64,000 nucleotides of DNA, from positions 32,461 through 96,460 of the forward strand of contig JBEHYO010000003.1 of NCBI GenBank assembly GCA_048498135.1. Direction: 5' to 3'. Position 1 is the stretch's first letter, and each line of letters opens with the position of its first letter. This document shows, piece after piece, positions 43,391 to 52,742 of the stretch. The translations under genes were made by a program, and so were the position numbers. The DNA is from Dokdonella_A sp937902695 (lineage in GTDB: Bacteria; Pseudomonadota; Gammaproteobacteria; Xanthomonadales; Rhodanobacteraceae). The notes beneath the pieces were generated by a model. The model saw nothing but the letters and a program-made list of their open reading frames with translations. It was not told the origin of the DNA and searched no databases.

Positions 43391-45379
43391 TCACCAGTGC
43401 ACGCCCCGCATCAGCGAGGCGAACGCGATCTGCTCGGTGGTCGGCGCTTCTAGCTCTGCCCTGCCCTGCATGCCTTTCGACGCGGGCGAATCCGGGAACA
43501 GACGGAACGCGGTGTTCATGACGATCTCGTAGGCGCGCGGCGCCAGCGCGTAGAAGACTTGCCCGAACGTGCCGAGCCGCGTCGCGATGCGCACCGGCCG
43601 CTCGATGATCGCCTCGACGATGATGTCGGCGGCTTCGTCGGGCGTCAGCGTCGGCACCGATTCGTACATCTTCGTCGGCGCGATCATCGGCGTCTTCACC
43701 AGCGGCATGTTGATCGTCGTGAAGCTGACGCCGACGTCCGAATACTCGGCCTGCGCGCAGCGCGCGAACGCATCGAGCGCCGCCTTGGAGGCGACGTACG
43801 CCGAAAACCGCGGCGAGTTCGTCAGGACGCCGATCGACGAGATGTTGATGATGTGGCCGCGATGCCGCTCGGCCATGGCGGGCAGCACGCCCATGATCAG
43901 CCGGAGCGCGCCGAAGTAGTTGAGCTGCATCGTGCGCTCGAAGTCGTGGAAGCGGTCGAAGCTCGCGCTGATCGCACGGCGGATCGAGCGGCCGGCGTTG
44001 TTGACGAGGATGTCGACGTGCTTGTGCTCGGCCAGCACCTGCTTGACGAACGCATCGCATGACGCGAGATCGGAAAGGTCCGCGACATACGTGTGGCAGA
44101 CGCCGCCGGCCGCTTCGATCTCTTTCTTCGTCGCCGCGAGTTCCTCCTCGCCGCGCGCGCAGATGACGACTTTTCCGCCGGCGGCGGCAACTTTCATCGC
44201 GGCGGCCTTGCCGATGCCCGACGAGCCACCGGTGATTACCACGATCTTTCCCTTGACCTTGCCCGACAGCGAGTGATCGACGAAGAGATCGGGATCGAGA
44301 TGGCGCTCCCAGTAATCCCAGAGCCGCCACGCATAGTCCTCGAGCTTCGGTAGCCTGATCTTCGTGCCCTTGAGCGCGCGCTCGGTCTCGCGCGAATCGT
44401 AGCGCGTCGACCAGTTGACGAACTTCACGACCTGCGGCGGGATCGCGAGATCGCGCAGCAGCACCTTCACGAAGCGCTTCACCGGCGGCAGGCTGCCGAG
44501 CGCCGCGCGCACGCTGCCGGGAATGAAGCCGAACATCCGCGCGTCGAGGCGCATCGTCATCAGCGGCGCGTGGCCGGCGCGCGCGAAGATGTTGAGCACT
44601 TCGCCGATGCGCCGCGGCGCCGGATCGGTCAGGTGGAACGTGTGGCCGTCGAGCCCCGGCTTGTGGGCGATGTGGTCGAGCGCCGCGGCGACCCAGTCGA
44701 CCGGCACGAGGTTGATGCGTCCGCCTTCGAGGCCGATGGTCGGCATCCACGGCGGCAGGGTCTCGCGCAGCTTCTTGATGAGCCGGAAGAAGTAGTACGG
44801 CCCATCGATCTTGTCGATCTCGCCGGTCGTCGAATCGCCGATCACGAGACCGGGCCGGTAGACGCGCCACGGCCGCGCGTATTCCCTGCGCACCAGCGCC
44901 TCGGCATCGTGCTTCGTGCGGAAATACGGATCGTCCAGGTTCTCGGCTTCGTCGAACATGTCCTCGCGGAAGACGCCCTGATAAAGGCCGGCCGCCGCGA
45001 TCGAGCTCACGTGATGGAACGTGCCGGCCTTGACCGAATCGGCGAACGCGAGCGCGTTGCGCGTGCCGTCGACGTTCGCGGCGACCTGTTGCTCCGCGCT
45101 GACCGCAATGTCGTAGAGCGCGGCGAGGTGGAAGACGTGCTTGATCTTCCCGTTGAGCTGGGCCGCGGCCTGCGCCGATACGCCGAGCCTGGGCTTCGCA
45201 AGATCGCCGGTCACGGCGACGAGGCGCTTCGCGTCGGCACCGAGCCGTTCGCGCAGCGCCTCGAACTTCGACGCCGACTCCTTGCGCACGAGGCAGTAGA
45301 CGGTGCCCTTGCGTTCGAGGAGCTTGTGCACGAGATGGCCGCCGATGAAACCGGTCGCGCCGGTGACGAAGTAAGTCAT
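43391..45379 (-). CDS. fatty acyl-CoA reductase (fatty-alcohol forming), two-domain
   Basis: The 662-residue protein has an N-terminal extended SDR/NAD-binding domain ('YFVTGATGFIGGHLVHKLLE', active 'DDPYFRTKHDAE') and a C-terminal classical SDR domain ('IVVITGGSSGIGKAAAMKVA', 'AGRSIRRAISASFDRFHDFE', 'YVASKAALD'), ending 'FASLMRGVHW'. Length and these blocks match the Marinobacter FAR (about 661 residues) that reduces acyl-CoA to fatty alcohol for wax-ester synthesis. Such proteins are often annotated only as SDR oxidoreductase. GGGAG precedes the ATG. The divergent acyl-CoA-binding protein gene supports a lipid role; a wax synthase (WS/DGAT) is not in the window. Confidence 0.85.
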   Translation of the reverse strand: MTYFVTGATGFIGGHLVHKLLERKGTVYCLVRKESASKFEALRERLGADAKRLVAVTGDLAKPRLGVSAQAAAQLNGKIKHVFHLAALYDIAVSAEQQVAANVDGTRNALAFADSVKAGTFHHVSSIAAAGLYQGVFREDMFDEAENLDDPYFRTKHDAEALVRREYARPWRVYRPGLVIGDSTTGEIDKIDGPYYFFRLIKKLRETLPPWMPTIGLEGGRINLVPVDWVAAALDHIAHKPGLDGHTFHLTDPAPRRIGEVLNIFARAGHAPLMTMRLDARMFGFIPGSVRAALGSLPPVKRFVKVLLRDLAIPPQVVKFVNWSTRYDSRETERALKGTKIRLPKLEDYAWRLWDYWERHLDPDLFVDHSLSGKVKGKIVVITGGSSGIGKAAAMKVAAAGGKVVICARGEEELAATKKEIEAAGGVCHTYVADLSDLASCDAFVKQVLAEHKHVDILVNNAGRSIRRAISASFDRFHDFERTMQLNYFGALRLIMGVLPAMAERHRGHIINISSIGVLTNSPRFSAYVASKAALDAFARCAQAEYSDVGVSFTTINMPLVKTPMIAPTKMYESVPTLTPDEAADIIVEAIIERPVRIATRLGTFGQVFYALAPRAYEIVMNTAFRLFPDSPASKGMQGRAELEAPTTEQIAFASLMRGVHW

Positions 45380-45506
45380 GGCTCGCTCCCCGCTGGTCCG
45401 TCTTGCCGCCGTCGAAGCATAGCGTCGCCTCCTCGGATGTGGCTACGCACTTCGGTTTGCGCTGATGTAAGCTCGCCTTTCGCATGCACTGCACCGCGGG
45501 TGAGCC

Positions 45507-45764
45507 ATGTCCGATCTGAAGGCGCGCTTCGAGAAGGCGGCCGAAGACGTCAAGAAACTGCCCGAACGTCCCGACAACGACACGCTGCTGAAGCTCTACG
45601 CGCTGTACAAACAGGGATCGGAAGGCGACGTGTCCGGACCCAAGCCCGGCTTCTTCGATTTCGTCGGCACCGCCAAGTACGAGGCATGGGCGAAGCTCAA
45701 GGGCATGAAGGTCGACGAGGCGATGCAGAAGTACATCGACCTCGTGATGAAGCTCGGCGGCTGA
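45507..45764 (+). CDS. acyl-CoA-binding protein
   Basis: The 85-residue protein is a complete ACBP: 'FEKAAEDVKKLP', the ligand-contact block 'LLKLYALYKQGSEGDV' and 'YEAWAKLKGM', then 'AMQKYIDLVMKL'. It binds long-chain acyl-CoA in the cytoplasm. It is divergent from the acyl-CoA reductase (127-base gap) and 26 bases upstream of a PhaD-like regulator, so substrate delivery to the reductase is a plausible role. ACBPs are scattered in bacteria. Confidence 0.95.
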   Translation: MSDLKARFEKAAEDVKKLPERPDNDTLLKLYALYKQGSEGDVSGPKPGFFDFVGTAKYEAWAKLKGMKVDEAMQKYIDLVMKLGG

Positions 45765-45789
45765 TCCGGGCACGAACCGGCTTCGCGGC

Positions 45790-46437
45790 ATGGCGCGCCA
45801 GACCCGCGAGCGCATCCTCGACGCCAGCCTCGCGATGTTCAACGCGGCCGGCGAGCCGAACGTCACGACCAACCACATCGCCGACGAGCTCGGGATCAGC
45901 CCCGGCAATCTCTACTACCATTTCCGCAACAAGGGCGACATCGTCGAGCAGCTGTTCTCGCGCTACGAGACGCGCATCGACGACGCACTGCTGGTTCCCG
46001 AAGAGCGCCTGCCGAATCTCGAGGACATCTGGCTGCAGCTCCACCTCGTGTTCGAGTGCATGTGGGCGTACCGGTTCGTGTATCGGGACCTCGTCGACAT
46101 CCTCGCCCGGAACCGCAAGCTCAAGCTCCGCTTCGCGCGGATCATGACGCGCGCCGCCACCAGCGCCGCCGCAATGATGCGCGGTCTCGTCCGCGCCGGC
46201 GTCATGCACGCGAGCGACGGCGAGATCCGGCTGGTGGCCGAGAACGTCCTGCTCGTCGCGACGTTCTGGCTGAGCTTCAGCGCCGTGCGCGGCCTCAGGA
46301 CCGAGGTCGAATCGCTCGACCTCGGTCGCGGCATCCATCAGGTCATGGTTCTGATCGCGCCGTTTCTGCGCGACGCCGAGCGCGCGCACCTCTCGACGCT
46401 CGCGAGCGCGTATTCTGACGACGCGACGCGCGAATGA
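45790..46437 (+). CDS. PhaD-like TetR-family regulator
   Basis: The 215-residue protein has an N-terminal HTH 'RERILDASLAMFNAAGEP', 'NVTTNHIADELGISPGNLYY', 'HFRNKGDIVEQLFSRYE' and a C-terminal domain with 'YRFVYRDLVDILARNRKLKL'. This resembles Pseudomonas PhaD, which controls pha gene expression in response to a CoA-linked intermediate. Together with the nearby phasin genes this suggests control of storage-lipid genes, though the target sites are not identified. Confidence 0.8.
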   Translation: MARQTRERILDASLAMFNAAGEPNVTTNHIADELGISPGNLYYHFRNKGDIVEQLFSRYETRIDDALLVPEERLPNLEDIWLQLHLVFECMWAYRFVYRDLVDILARNRKLKLRFARIMTRAATSAAAMMRGLVRAGVMHASDGEIRLVAENVLLVATFWLSFSAVRGLRTEVESLDLGRGIHQVMVLIAPFLRDAERAHLSTLASAYSDDATRE

Positions 46438-46453
46438 GGATCAACGCACGGCC

Positions 46454-48277
46454 ATGAACCGCCTCTTCGCCGAGCTCAAGCGCCGCAACGTGGTCCGCGC
46501 AGCCGTCCTGTACGTCGGCGCGATCTGGGCGCTCGCGCAGGGCATCGCGCAGCTCGGGCCGACGATCGGCGCGCCGGAGTGGGTCACGCGCGGGTTCCTC
46601 GTCGCGGCCGGCATCGGATTTCCGTTCTGGATCGCGTTCGCCTGGTACTTCGAGCTGACGCCCTCGGGCCTCAAGCGCGAGAGCGACGTCGAGTCTGCCG
46701 GATCGGACACGCGCCGCACGCGCCGCACGCTCGATTTCGCGATCTTCGGCGTGCTTTCGATTGCGGTCGTGCTCCTGCTCGCGGATCGCCTCGTCGGACG
46801 CCGTGGTGCCGATGCCGCCAGCGACGCCGCAATCCCGCAGAAGTCGATCGCAGTGCTCCCGTTGCTCAACGAAAGCGGCGACCCGCAGCAGGACTACTTC
46901 TCCGATGGATTGTCCGAGGAGCTGATCTCCGCGCTCGCGCAGGTCGAGACGCTGAAGGTCATCGGCCGCGGCTCTTCGTTCCGCTTTCGCGGCAAGGACC
47001 AGGTCGACACGGCCGCCATCGGCGCCAAGCTCGGCGTCGCGACGCTGCTCGAGGGCTCGGTGCGCAAGCAAGGCGACACGGTGCGCATCGTCGCCTCGCT
47101 CGTGAAGGCGTCCGACGGCAGCACGCTCTGGTCGCAGACATACGATCGCCAGCTGAAGGACGTGTTCGCGATGCAGGCGGAGATCGCGACGGCGGTCGCC
47201 AGCGCACTGAAGGCGAAACTCCTCGGCGGCGCGCCGGAATCCGCCGACAAGCCGCCCGGCGGCAATCTCGATGCGTACTACGCCCTGCTGCAGGGCCGCT
47301 TCCACGCCGCGCGGCGCAATCGGGACGATCACTTCCAGGCCGTCGCGTTCTACCGGCGCGCGATCGAGCTCGATCCGGCGTATTCGATGGCCTATGCGCG
47401 CCTCGCGAACGCGCAGCAGTGGTTCGTCGACTGGGTCGCGACCGGCGAGGAGCGCAGGTCGATCGCGCCCGAGGCGCGCGCGAACGCCGAAAAGGCGCTC
47501 GCGCTCGATCCGCGCTCGGCGGTCGCGATGGGCGTGCTCGGCATCAACCAGTCGTGGTCGCAGTTTGACCTGCGCGCCGGCGAGGCGACGCTGAAGAAGG
47601 CAGTCGCGCTCGATCCCGGCAATCCGGAAACGCTGTATCAGCTCGCCGACGTCACCGGCTGCCTCGGCCGGCTCGACGAATCCGTCGTGATGATGCGCAA
47701 GGTGCTCGCGATGGAGCCGCTCAACGCGCAGTTCCACTTCAACATGGGCCAGTTCCTGCTCGGACTCGGCAGGCTCGACGAAGCCGAAGCCGAGCTCCGG
47801 CAGGCGATCGACCTGCAGCCGTCGGCGGCCGGCTTCCATCTCATCCTCGCGCAGGCCTACATCAAGCACGCGCGATTCCAGGAGGCGCTCGCGGCCGCGC
47901 GCGCGGAGACAGACCCGGCCACGCGGCGCGCCGCGCTCGCGATGGCCGACTTCGCCGCCGGCAACGTCGCCGCCGGCGAAGCCGAGCTCGCCGAGACGAT
48001 CCGCCTCGACGGTGAATCGAATGCGTTCTATATCGCAGAGATCTATGCGCTCCGCGGCGATGCGGACAACGCGTTCGCCTGGGCCGACAAGAGCTACGCG
48101 ATCGGCGATCCGGGCGTCGCGATCATCTACGAGGATCCGATCTTCGCCCCGGCACTGCGCGGCGACCCGCGCCTCGCCGCATTGGCGAAACGGCTCAACG
48201 TGCCCGATCCGCGCGACGTGCCCGATCCGTGGGCCGCGCACGCGACACCGACCGCAGCGCCGGCCGGCGCGCGTTGA
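46454..48277 (+). CDS. membrane protein with TolB/FlgO-like domain and TPR repeats
   Basis: The 607-residue protein begins 'MNRLFAELKRRNVVRAAVLY' with two to three membrane helices (about 15-37, 48-70, 96-112), then a TolB/FlgO-like domain (about 130-240, 'KSIAVLPLLNESGDPQQDYF', 'LLEGSVRKQGDTVRIVA') and at least six TPRs to residue 570. This architecture is frequent in multi-copy families of the Xanthomonadales, often labelled adenylate-cyclase-like TPR protein, but no cyclase domain is present here. It starts 16 bases after the PhaD-like gene. Function unknown; a signalling or scaffolding role is an inference. Confidence 0.8.
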   Translation: MNRLFAELKRRNVVRAAVLYVGAIWALAQGIAQLGPTIGAPEWVTRGFLVAAGIGFPFWIAFAWYFELTPSGLKRESDVESAGSDTRRTRRTLDFAIFGVLSIAVVLLLADRLVGRRGADAASDAAIPQKSIAVLPLLNESGDPQQDYFSDGLSEELISALAQVETLKVIGRGSSFRFRGKDQVDTAAIGAKLGVATLLEGSVRKQGDTVRIVASLVKASDGSTLWSQTYDRQLKDVFAMQAEIATAVASALKAKLLGGAPESADKPPGGNLDAYYALLQGRFHAARRNRDDHFQAVAFYRRAIELDPAYSMAYARLANAQQWFVDWVATGEERRSIAPEARANAEKALALDPRSAVAMGVLGINQSWSQFDLRAGEATLKKAVALDPGNPETLYQLADVTGCLGRLDESVVMMRKVLAMEPLNAQFHFNMGQFLLGLGRLDEAEAELRQAIDLQPSAAGFHLILAQAYIKHARFQEALAAARAETDPATRRAALAMADFAAGNVAAGEAELAETIRLDGESNAFYIAEIYALRGDADNAFAWADKSYAIGDPGVAIIYEDPIFAPALRGDPRLAALAKRLNVPDPRDVPDPWAAHATPTAAPAGAR

Positions 48278-48286
48278 CGCGCGGCG

Positions 48287-49024
48287 TCAGCGTCCGGGCT
48301 TGATCTGGTTGCGCTCCTGCTTGCGATCCCATGCGCGAAGCTCGTCGCGAAGGTGCGCGATGCGCTGACGCCCGAGCGCGTTGCGTTCTTCGTCGAGCAC
48401 GCTCGCGTCGAGCAGCTCGGCGAGCCGCTGCGCCGTCGGCAGCAGCATTTCCCATGCATCGAGCGCCGGCAGCGGACCGGGCAGCGTCATGAACAGCGTG
48501 ACGCCCGGCGTCTCGATCGAATCGAGACGCGTCATGTCGAAGCTTCCTGGCTTGACCATGTTCGCCATGCTGAAAACCGGCCCTTCCTCGGCCTTGCCCG
48601 ACGCGAGCCGATGGAAGATGCCCATGTCGCCGAACTGGAGCCCGGCCTTTTCGGCCGCGACGACGACGTCGGAGCCGGGCAGCATCTCGCCCGGCCGCGC
48701 CGCGACGAACAGCGTCACGATGCGCTCGATCTTGCGGTCGGGCCGGACGCCGACCGACGAACGCGACGGCTTCGCCGCCATGCCCTGCCCGAGCCGGTCG
48801 AGCTCGGCACGCAGCGACACGTCGAGCTCGCCCTGCTCCGGCTGGCCGTCGGCAGGGCCGAGGGTCGGCTCGATGCGCGCGTCCTCGGCGCGCTTGGCTG
48901 CGCGCCGTTCGCCCTGGCCGGGCTTTCTCGGACGCCCGAAGAAATAGATCAGCGCCAGCACGAAGACGCCGATGACGGCGACGATCACGCGCAACTCGGT
49001 TGCGCTCAGTGCGGGCTGTTCCAT
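48287..49024 (-). CDS. zipA: cell division protein ZipA
   Basis: ZipA tethers FtsZ to the membrane. The 245-residue protein has one N-terminal membrane helix (about residues 10-29), a charged Pro/Gln linker and the C-terminal FtsZ-binding domain (about 100-235; 'LFVAARPGEMLPGSDVVVAA', 'DMGIFHR', 'FSMANMVKPGSFD', 'PGVTLFMTLPG'). It follows smc by 14 bases, the conserved order, but ligA, which usually comes next, is absent. Confidence 0.95.
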   Translation of the reverse strand: MEQPALSATELRVIVAVIGVFVLALIYFFGRPRKPGQGERRAAKRAEDARIEPTLGPADGQPEQGELDVSLRAELDRLGQGMAAKPSRSSVGVRPDRKIERIVTLFVAARPGEMLPGSDVVVAAEKAGLQFGDMGIFHRLASGKAEEGPVFSMANMVKPGSFDMTRLDSIETPGVTLFMTLPGPLPALDAWEMLLPTAQRLAELLDASVLDEERNALGRQRIAHLRDELRAWDRKQERNQIKPGR

Positions 49025-49038
49025 CCAGCGTCCTCCGG

Positions 49039-52000
49039 CTAGGCAGCACCGGCGAGTTTAGCGGCTTCTTCGAGATCGACCTGCACGAGCCGCGACACGC
49101 CGGGTTCGCGCATGGTAACGCCGCAGAGCTGGCGCGCGGCTTCCATCGTGCCCTTGTTGTGCGTGACGAAGATGAACTGCACGCGCTCGCTCATCTCGGT
49201 GACGAGGCTCGAGAAGCGGCCGATGTTGGCCTCGTCGAGCGGCGCGTCGACCTCGTCGAGGAGGCAGAACGGCGCGGGGTTGAGGCGGAAGATCGAGAAC
49301 ACGAGCGCGACGGCGGTCAGCGCCTTCTCGCCGCCCGAAAGCAGCGAGATCGAGCTCACGCGCTTGCCGGGCGGCCGCGCCATGATCGTGACGCCGGTCG
49401 AGAGGAGATCCTCGCCGGTCATCTCCAGATATGCGTGCCCGCCGCCGAACAGCCGCGGGAACAGTTCCTGGATGCCGGCGTTGACGCGGTCGAACGTCTC
49501 CTTGAAGCGCGCGCGCGTTTCCTTGTCGATCTTGCGGATCGCGCCCTCGAGCGTTTCCAGCGCGGTGGTGAGATCGGTGAGCTGCGCGTCGAGGTAGGTC
49601 TTGCGCTGCGACTGCTCGTCGAACTCCTGGATCGCCGCGAGGTTGACCGGCTCGAGGCGCCTGATCTTCTGCTCGAGCTCGGCGAGCTCGCCCTGCCAGT
49701 GCTCGGCCTCGGCTTCGGCCGGAAGCGCGGCGAGAATCTCCTCGAGCGCGAAACCCGCCTCGGTGATCGCGGCGGCGAGCGATTGCGCGTGCAGTCGATG
49801 CTCCTGCTCGGCGAGCCGCATCTGGCCGATCGCCTCGCGGCGTTCGTTGAGCAGCTGCTCGATCTCGTGGCGCTGCTGCTCGAGACGTCGGAGCTCGGCA
49901 TCCTGTTCCTGCAACGCCTGGCGCGCTTCGACGAGCTGCCGGTCGACGAGGAGGCGCTGGTTCAGATAGGTCTGCCGCTCCTCTTCGAGACCCGCGACGG
50001 GACTCGATCCCGATGCAAGCTGCGCGGCAATCTCGGTGCGGCGCAGCTCGAACTGCGCAAGCTGGCCCTGCATGCGCTGCAGCGACTGTTCGAGCGACGC
50101 GAGCGCGGAGCGTCGCGACTCGACCGACAGCGCCATCTGGTGCGCGCTCTCGCGGGCCTCGCGCGCATTCATGCGCGCTTCCTCGCGCGCTTCGAGCAAT
50201 GCGCGCCGCTCGCTGTCGAGCGTCTGCCGCCGCAACTCGTGCTCGCCCATCTGCGAGACGACCGCTTCCAGCCGGCCGCGCGCCTCGCGTGCCTGATCGC
50301 GGTCGCCGGCGATCTTCCTGCCGATCTCTTCGAGCTCGGCGTCGATGCGCGTCGCGCGCTCGCGCGCGCTGTCGATGCGGCCGCGCTGGCTCTGCAGCTG
50401 GCCCGAAAGCTCGGCGAGACGCCGGTGCGCCGTGTAGACCTCACGCTGCGCGTCGTCGCGCGCCTGCTCGGCTTCGATGCGCGCCTGCTTGCCGGTCGCC
50501 GCGGCCTCGACATGCGTGGCGATCTCGCGTTCGAGCGCGTCAGCGCGCTCCTTCGCTTCGCGGATCTCGCGCTCGCGCGCGATCACGCCGATCTGCGAGC
50601 CCGCGCCGCGCAGCACGCGGGCGAAACCGCGGCCGAGCCATTCGCCGCCCGGCGTGACGACGGTCTCGCCCTCGTCGAGCCGTGCGGCGATGCCGCGCGC
50701 CTCGTCGAGCGACGCGGCCGCGCGCACGCGCGCAAGCAGGCGTCGCGCCGCGGCCGGTCCGCGCGTGTGCGCGGCGAGCGTCCCGTGCGGCGCGTCGACG
50801 TCGCCGTCGGAGGAGGCCATCAGCGTGAGATCCGCCGATTCGAGCGATCCGAGAGCGTCCAGCGCGCCCAGCGGATTGTCGATCAATGCCGCTTCGAGCC
50901 AGCCGTCGAGCACCGTCTCGACGGCGCGCTCCCAGCCGGCATCGACCTGCAGCGTCTCGCCGAGCCGGCGCGGATGGCCGAGCCCCGCGCGCTGCAGCCA
51001 TTCTTTCGCGGCCGTGCCGGTCTCGCCGAGCGCCGCGTGCTGCAATGCTTCGAGCGAAGCGAGCCGTCCGCGCACGGCTTCGATCTCGCCGCGTTTCGCG
51101 CTCAGCGAGGTATGCGCCGCGCGCTCGCGCTCGAGCAGGCTTTCGGCCGACATGCGGCGCTCGTCGAGCGCGCGCTGCACGGCCTCGACGTCCGCCTGTG
51201 CGGCCGTGTGCTGCGCTTCGAGCGCCTGCAGCGCCTGCGCGAGGTCATCGACATTCGCCGCGGCGCGCTCGGCTTCGAGCGTCGTGCGGCGCTGGTCGGC
51301 CTGCAGCAGTTGCCGGTCGAGATAGTCGATGCGCGTGCGCTCGACCTCGGCCGACTGCGTCGCCTGCGAGGAGACGCCGGCGTGCGAATCCCAGTTCGCC
51401 TGCCATTCGCCGAGCTTCGTCTCGGCGATGCGCGCGGCTTCGGCCGCCTGCTCGTCGGCGCTGCGAAGCGCGGCCATCTTCGGCTCGGCGTCGGCGAGAT
51501 GCCGGCTCACTTCGTCGCGACGCTTCGAATCGTCGGCGATGTGCGCCGCGAGCTCGGCGTGCGCGCGCTCGGTTTCCTCGCGGGCGCGCGTCAGCTGCTC
51601 GGTCATCTCCTTGTGGTGCTGGATCTGCTGCTCGACGCGCGCAATCTCCGCGCCGACGCGGTAGACCTCGGATTGCACCTTGTTCAGCGCCTCGGCGCTT
51701 GCGGCGTGCGTCTCGCGCCCGGTTTCGAGCTCGGCCTCGCAATGACGTTGCGCGGCGACCTGTTCCTCGATGCCGAGCTCGGCCTTGCGCAGCGCGGCCG
51801 AGTGCGCGACGACGGCCGCCTGCGCTTCGCGAAGGCCGAGGGCCTTGAGCTCGGCTTCCTTCTTCTTCTGCTCGCCCTTGTAGCCCTGCCAGCGCTCGGC
51901 GGCGCGCGCCTGGCGCTGCAGATGGGCGAGCTGCTTTTCGACTTCGTCGCGCACGTCGCGCACGCGATCGAGGTTCTCGCGCGTCGCCTTGATGCGCGAT

Positions 52001-52542
52001 TCGGTTTCCTTGCGGCGCTCCTTGTACTTGGAGATGCCGGCGGCTTCCTCGAGATGGTTGCGCAGCTGCTCGGGCGCCGCCTCGACGATCTCGCTGATCA
52101 TGCCCTGCTCGATGATCGAGTAGCTGCGCGGACCGAGGCCGGTGCCGAGGAAGACATCGGCGATGTCGCGGCGGCGGCAGCGCACGCCGTTGAGGAAATA
52201 CTGCGACTGCCCATCGCGGCTGACCGAGCGCTTGACCGAGATCTCGTTGTAGCTCGCGTACTCGCCCTGCACCTGGCCGTCGGCGTTGTCGAACAGGAGC
52301 TCGACCGTCGCGGTGCCGACCGGCTTGCGTCCGGACGATCCGGAGAAGATCACGTCCGTCAGCGCGTCGCCGCGCAGGCGGCTCGCCGCGCTCTCGCCCA
52401 TGACCCAGCGGATCGCGTCGATGATGTTCGACTTGCCGCAGCCGTTCGGGCCGACGATGCCGGACATGTTGGTCGGCAGGTGCAGCGTCGTCGGATCGAC
52501 GAAAGACTTGAAGCCGGACAGTTTGATCGTGGTCAAGCGCAT
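49039..52542 (-). CDS. smc: chromosome segregation protein SMC
   Basis: SMC is the ATPase core of the bacterial condensin. The 1167-residue protein has the Walker A loop 'GPNGCGKSNIIDAI' near residue 32, long coiled coils (about 165-500 and 670-1000), a hinge (about 510-650), the signature 'LSGGEKALTAVAL' and Walker B 'FCLLDEVDAPLDEANI'. Its partners scpA and scpB lie 2.1 kb away on the opposite strand. The 200-base gap upstream holds a hairpin and a GATAAT element on this strand that may be the -10. Confidence 0.98.
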   Translation of the reverse strand: MRLTTIKLSGFKSFVDPTTLHLPTNMSGIVGPNGCGKSNIIDAIRWVMGESAASRLRGDALTDVIFSGSSGRKPVGTATVELLFDNADGQVQGEYASYNEISVKRSVSRDGQSQYFLNGVRCRRRDIADVFLGTGLGPRSYSIIEQGMISEIVEAAPEQLRNHLEEAAGISKYKERRKETESRIKATRENLDRVRDVRDEVEKQLAHLQRQARAAERWQGYKGEQKKKEAELKALGLREAQAAVVAHSAALRKAELGIEEQVAAQRHCEAELETGRETHAASAEALNKVQSEVYRVGAEIARVEQQIQHHKEMTEQLTRAREETERAHAELAAHIADDSKRRDEVSRHLADAEPKMAALRSADEQAAEAARIAETKLGEWQANWDSHAGVSSQATQSAEVERTRIDYLDRQLLQADQRRTTLEAERAAANVDDLAQALQALEAQHTAAQADVEAVQRALDERRMSAESLLERERAAHTSLSAKRGEIEAVRGRLASLEALQHAALGETGTAAKEWLQRAGLGHPRRLGETLQVDAGWERAVETVLDGWLEAALIDNPLGALDALGSLESADLTLMASSDGDVDAPHGTLAAHTRGPAAARRLLARVRAAASLDEARGIAARLDEGETVVTPGGEWLGRGFARVLRGAGSQIGVIAREREIREAKERADALEREIATHVEAAATGKQARIEAEQARDDAQREVYTAHRRLAELSGQLQSQRGRIDSARERATRIDAELEEIGRKIAGDRDQAREARGRLEAVVSQMGEHELRRQTLDSERRALLEAREEARMNAREARESAHQMALSVESRRSALASLEQSLQRMQGQLAQFELRRTEIAAQLASGSSPVAGLEEERQTYLNQRLLVDRQLVEARQALQEQDAELRRLEQQRHEIEQLLNERREAIGQMRLAEQEHRLHAQSLAAAITEAGFALEEILAALPAEAEAEHWQGELAELEQKIRRLEPVNLAAIQEFDEQSQRKTYLDAQLTDLTTALETLEGAIRKIDKETRARFKETFDRVNAGIQELFPRLFGGGHAYLEMTGEDLLSTGVTIMARPPGKRVSSISLLSGGEKALTAVALVFSIFRLNPAPFCLLDEVDAPLDEANIGRFSSLVTEMSERVQFIFVTHNKGTMEAARQLCGVTMREPGVSRLVQVDLEEAAKLAGAA

Positions 52543-52701
52543 GGAAACGGAAGCCTCGGATGCGCCGCGCGCGCGGGCATGGCGGAGAAATCGGATTCGC
52601 GCCGGCGCCGCTGCGGAGGCGACGGGTCCCGGCCGGCGAGATTATCGTGCGGGGCGCGGATTTTCGGGCGCCGCTGCCCCGCGCGCAAGGTGCCCGGTGA
52701 C

Positions 52702-52730
52702 GACCCGCGGAGCCGGCGCGCCCGCGGGTC
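52702..52730 (-). other. hairpin downstream of the PPIase gene
   Basis: GACCCGCGG-N11-CCGCGGGTC makes a 9-base-pair stem 13 bases past the PPIase stop, in the gap before smc. No U-run follows, so termination is uncertain. Confidence 0.5.
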
Positions 52731-52742
52731 GGTTGCCGGACG

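Noticed and set aside
42343..46437. A complete polyhydroxyalkanoate synthesis locus
   Set aside because: No PHA synthase, ketothiolase/reductase pair or depolymerase is in this stretch; only granule-associated proteins and a regulator are seen.
46454..48277. Adenylate cyclase assignment for the TPR membrane protein
   Set aside because: Similar proteins carry this label, but no class III cyclase domain or its metal-binding Asp motifs are present.
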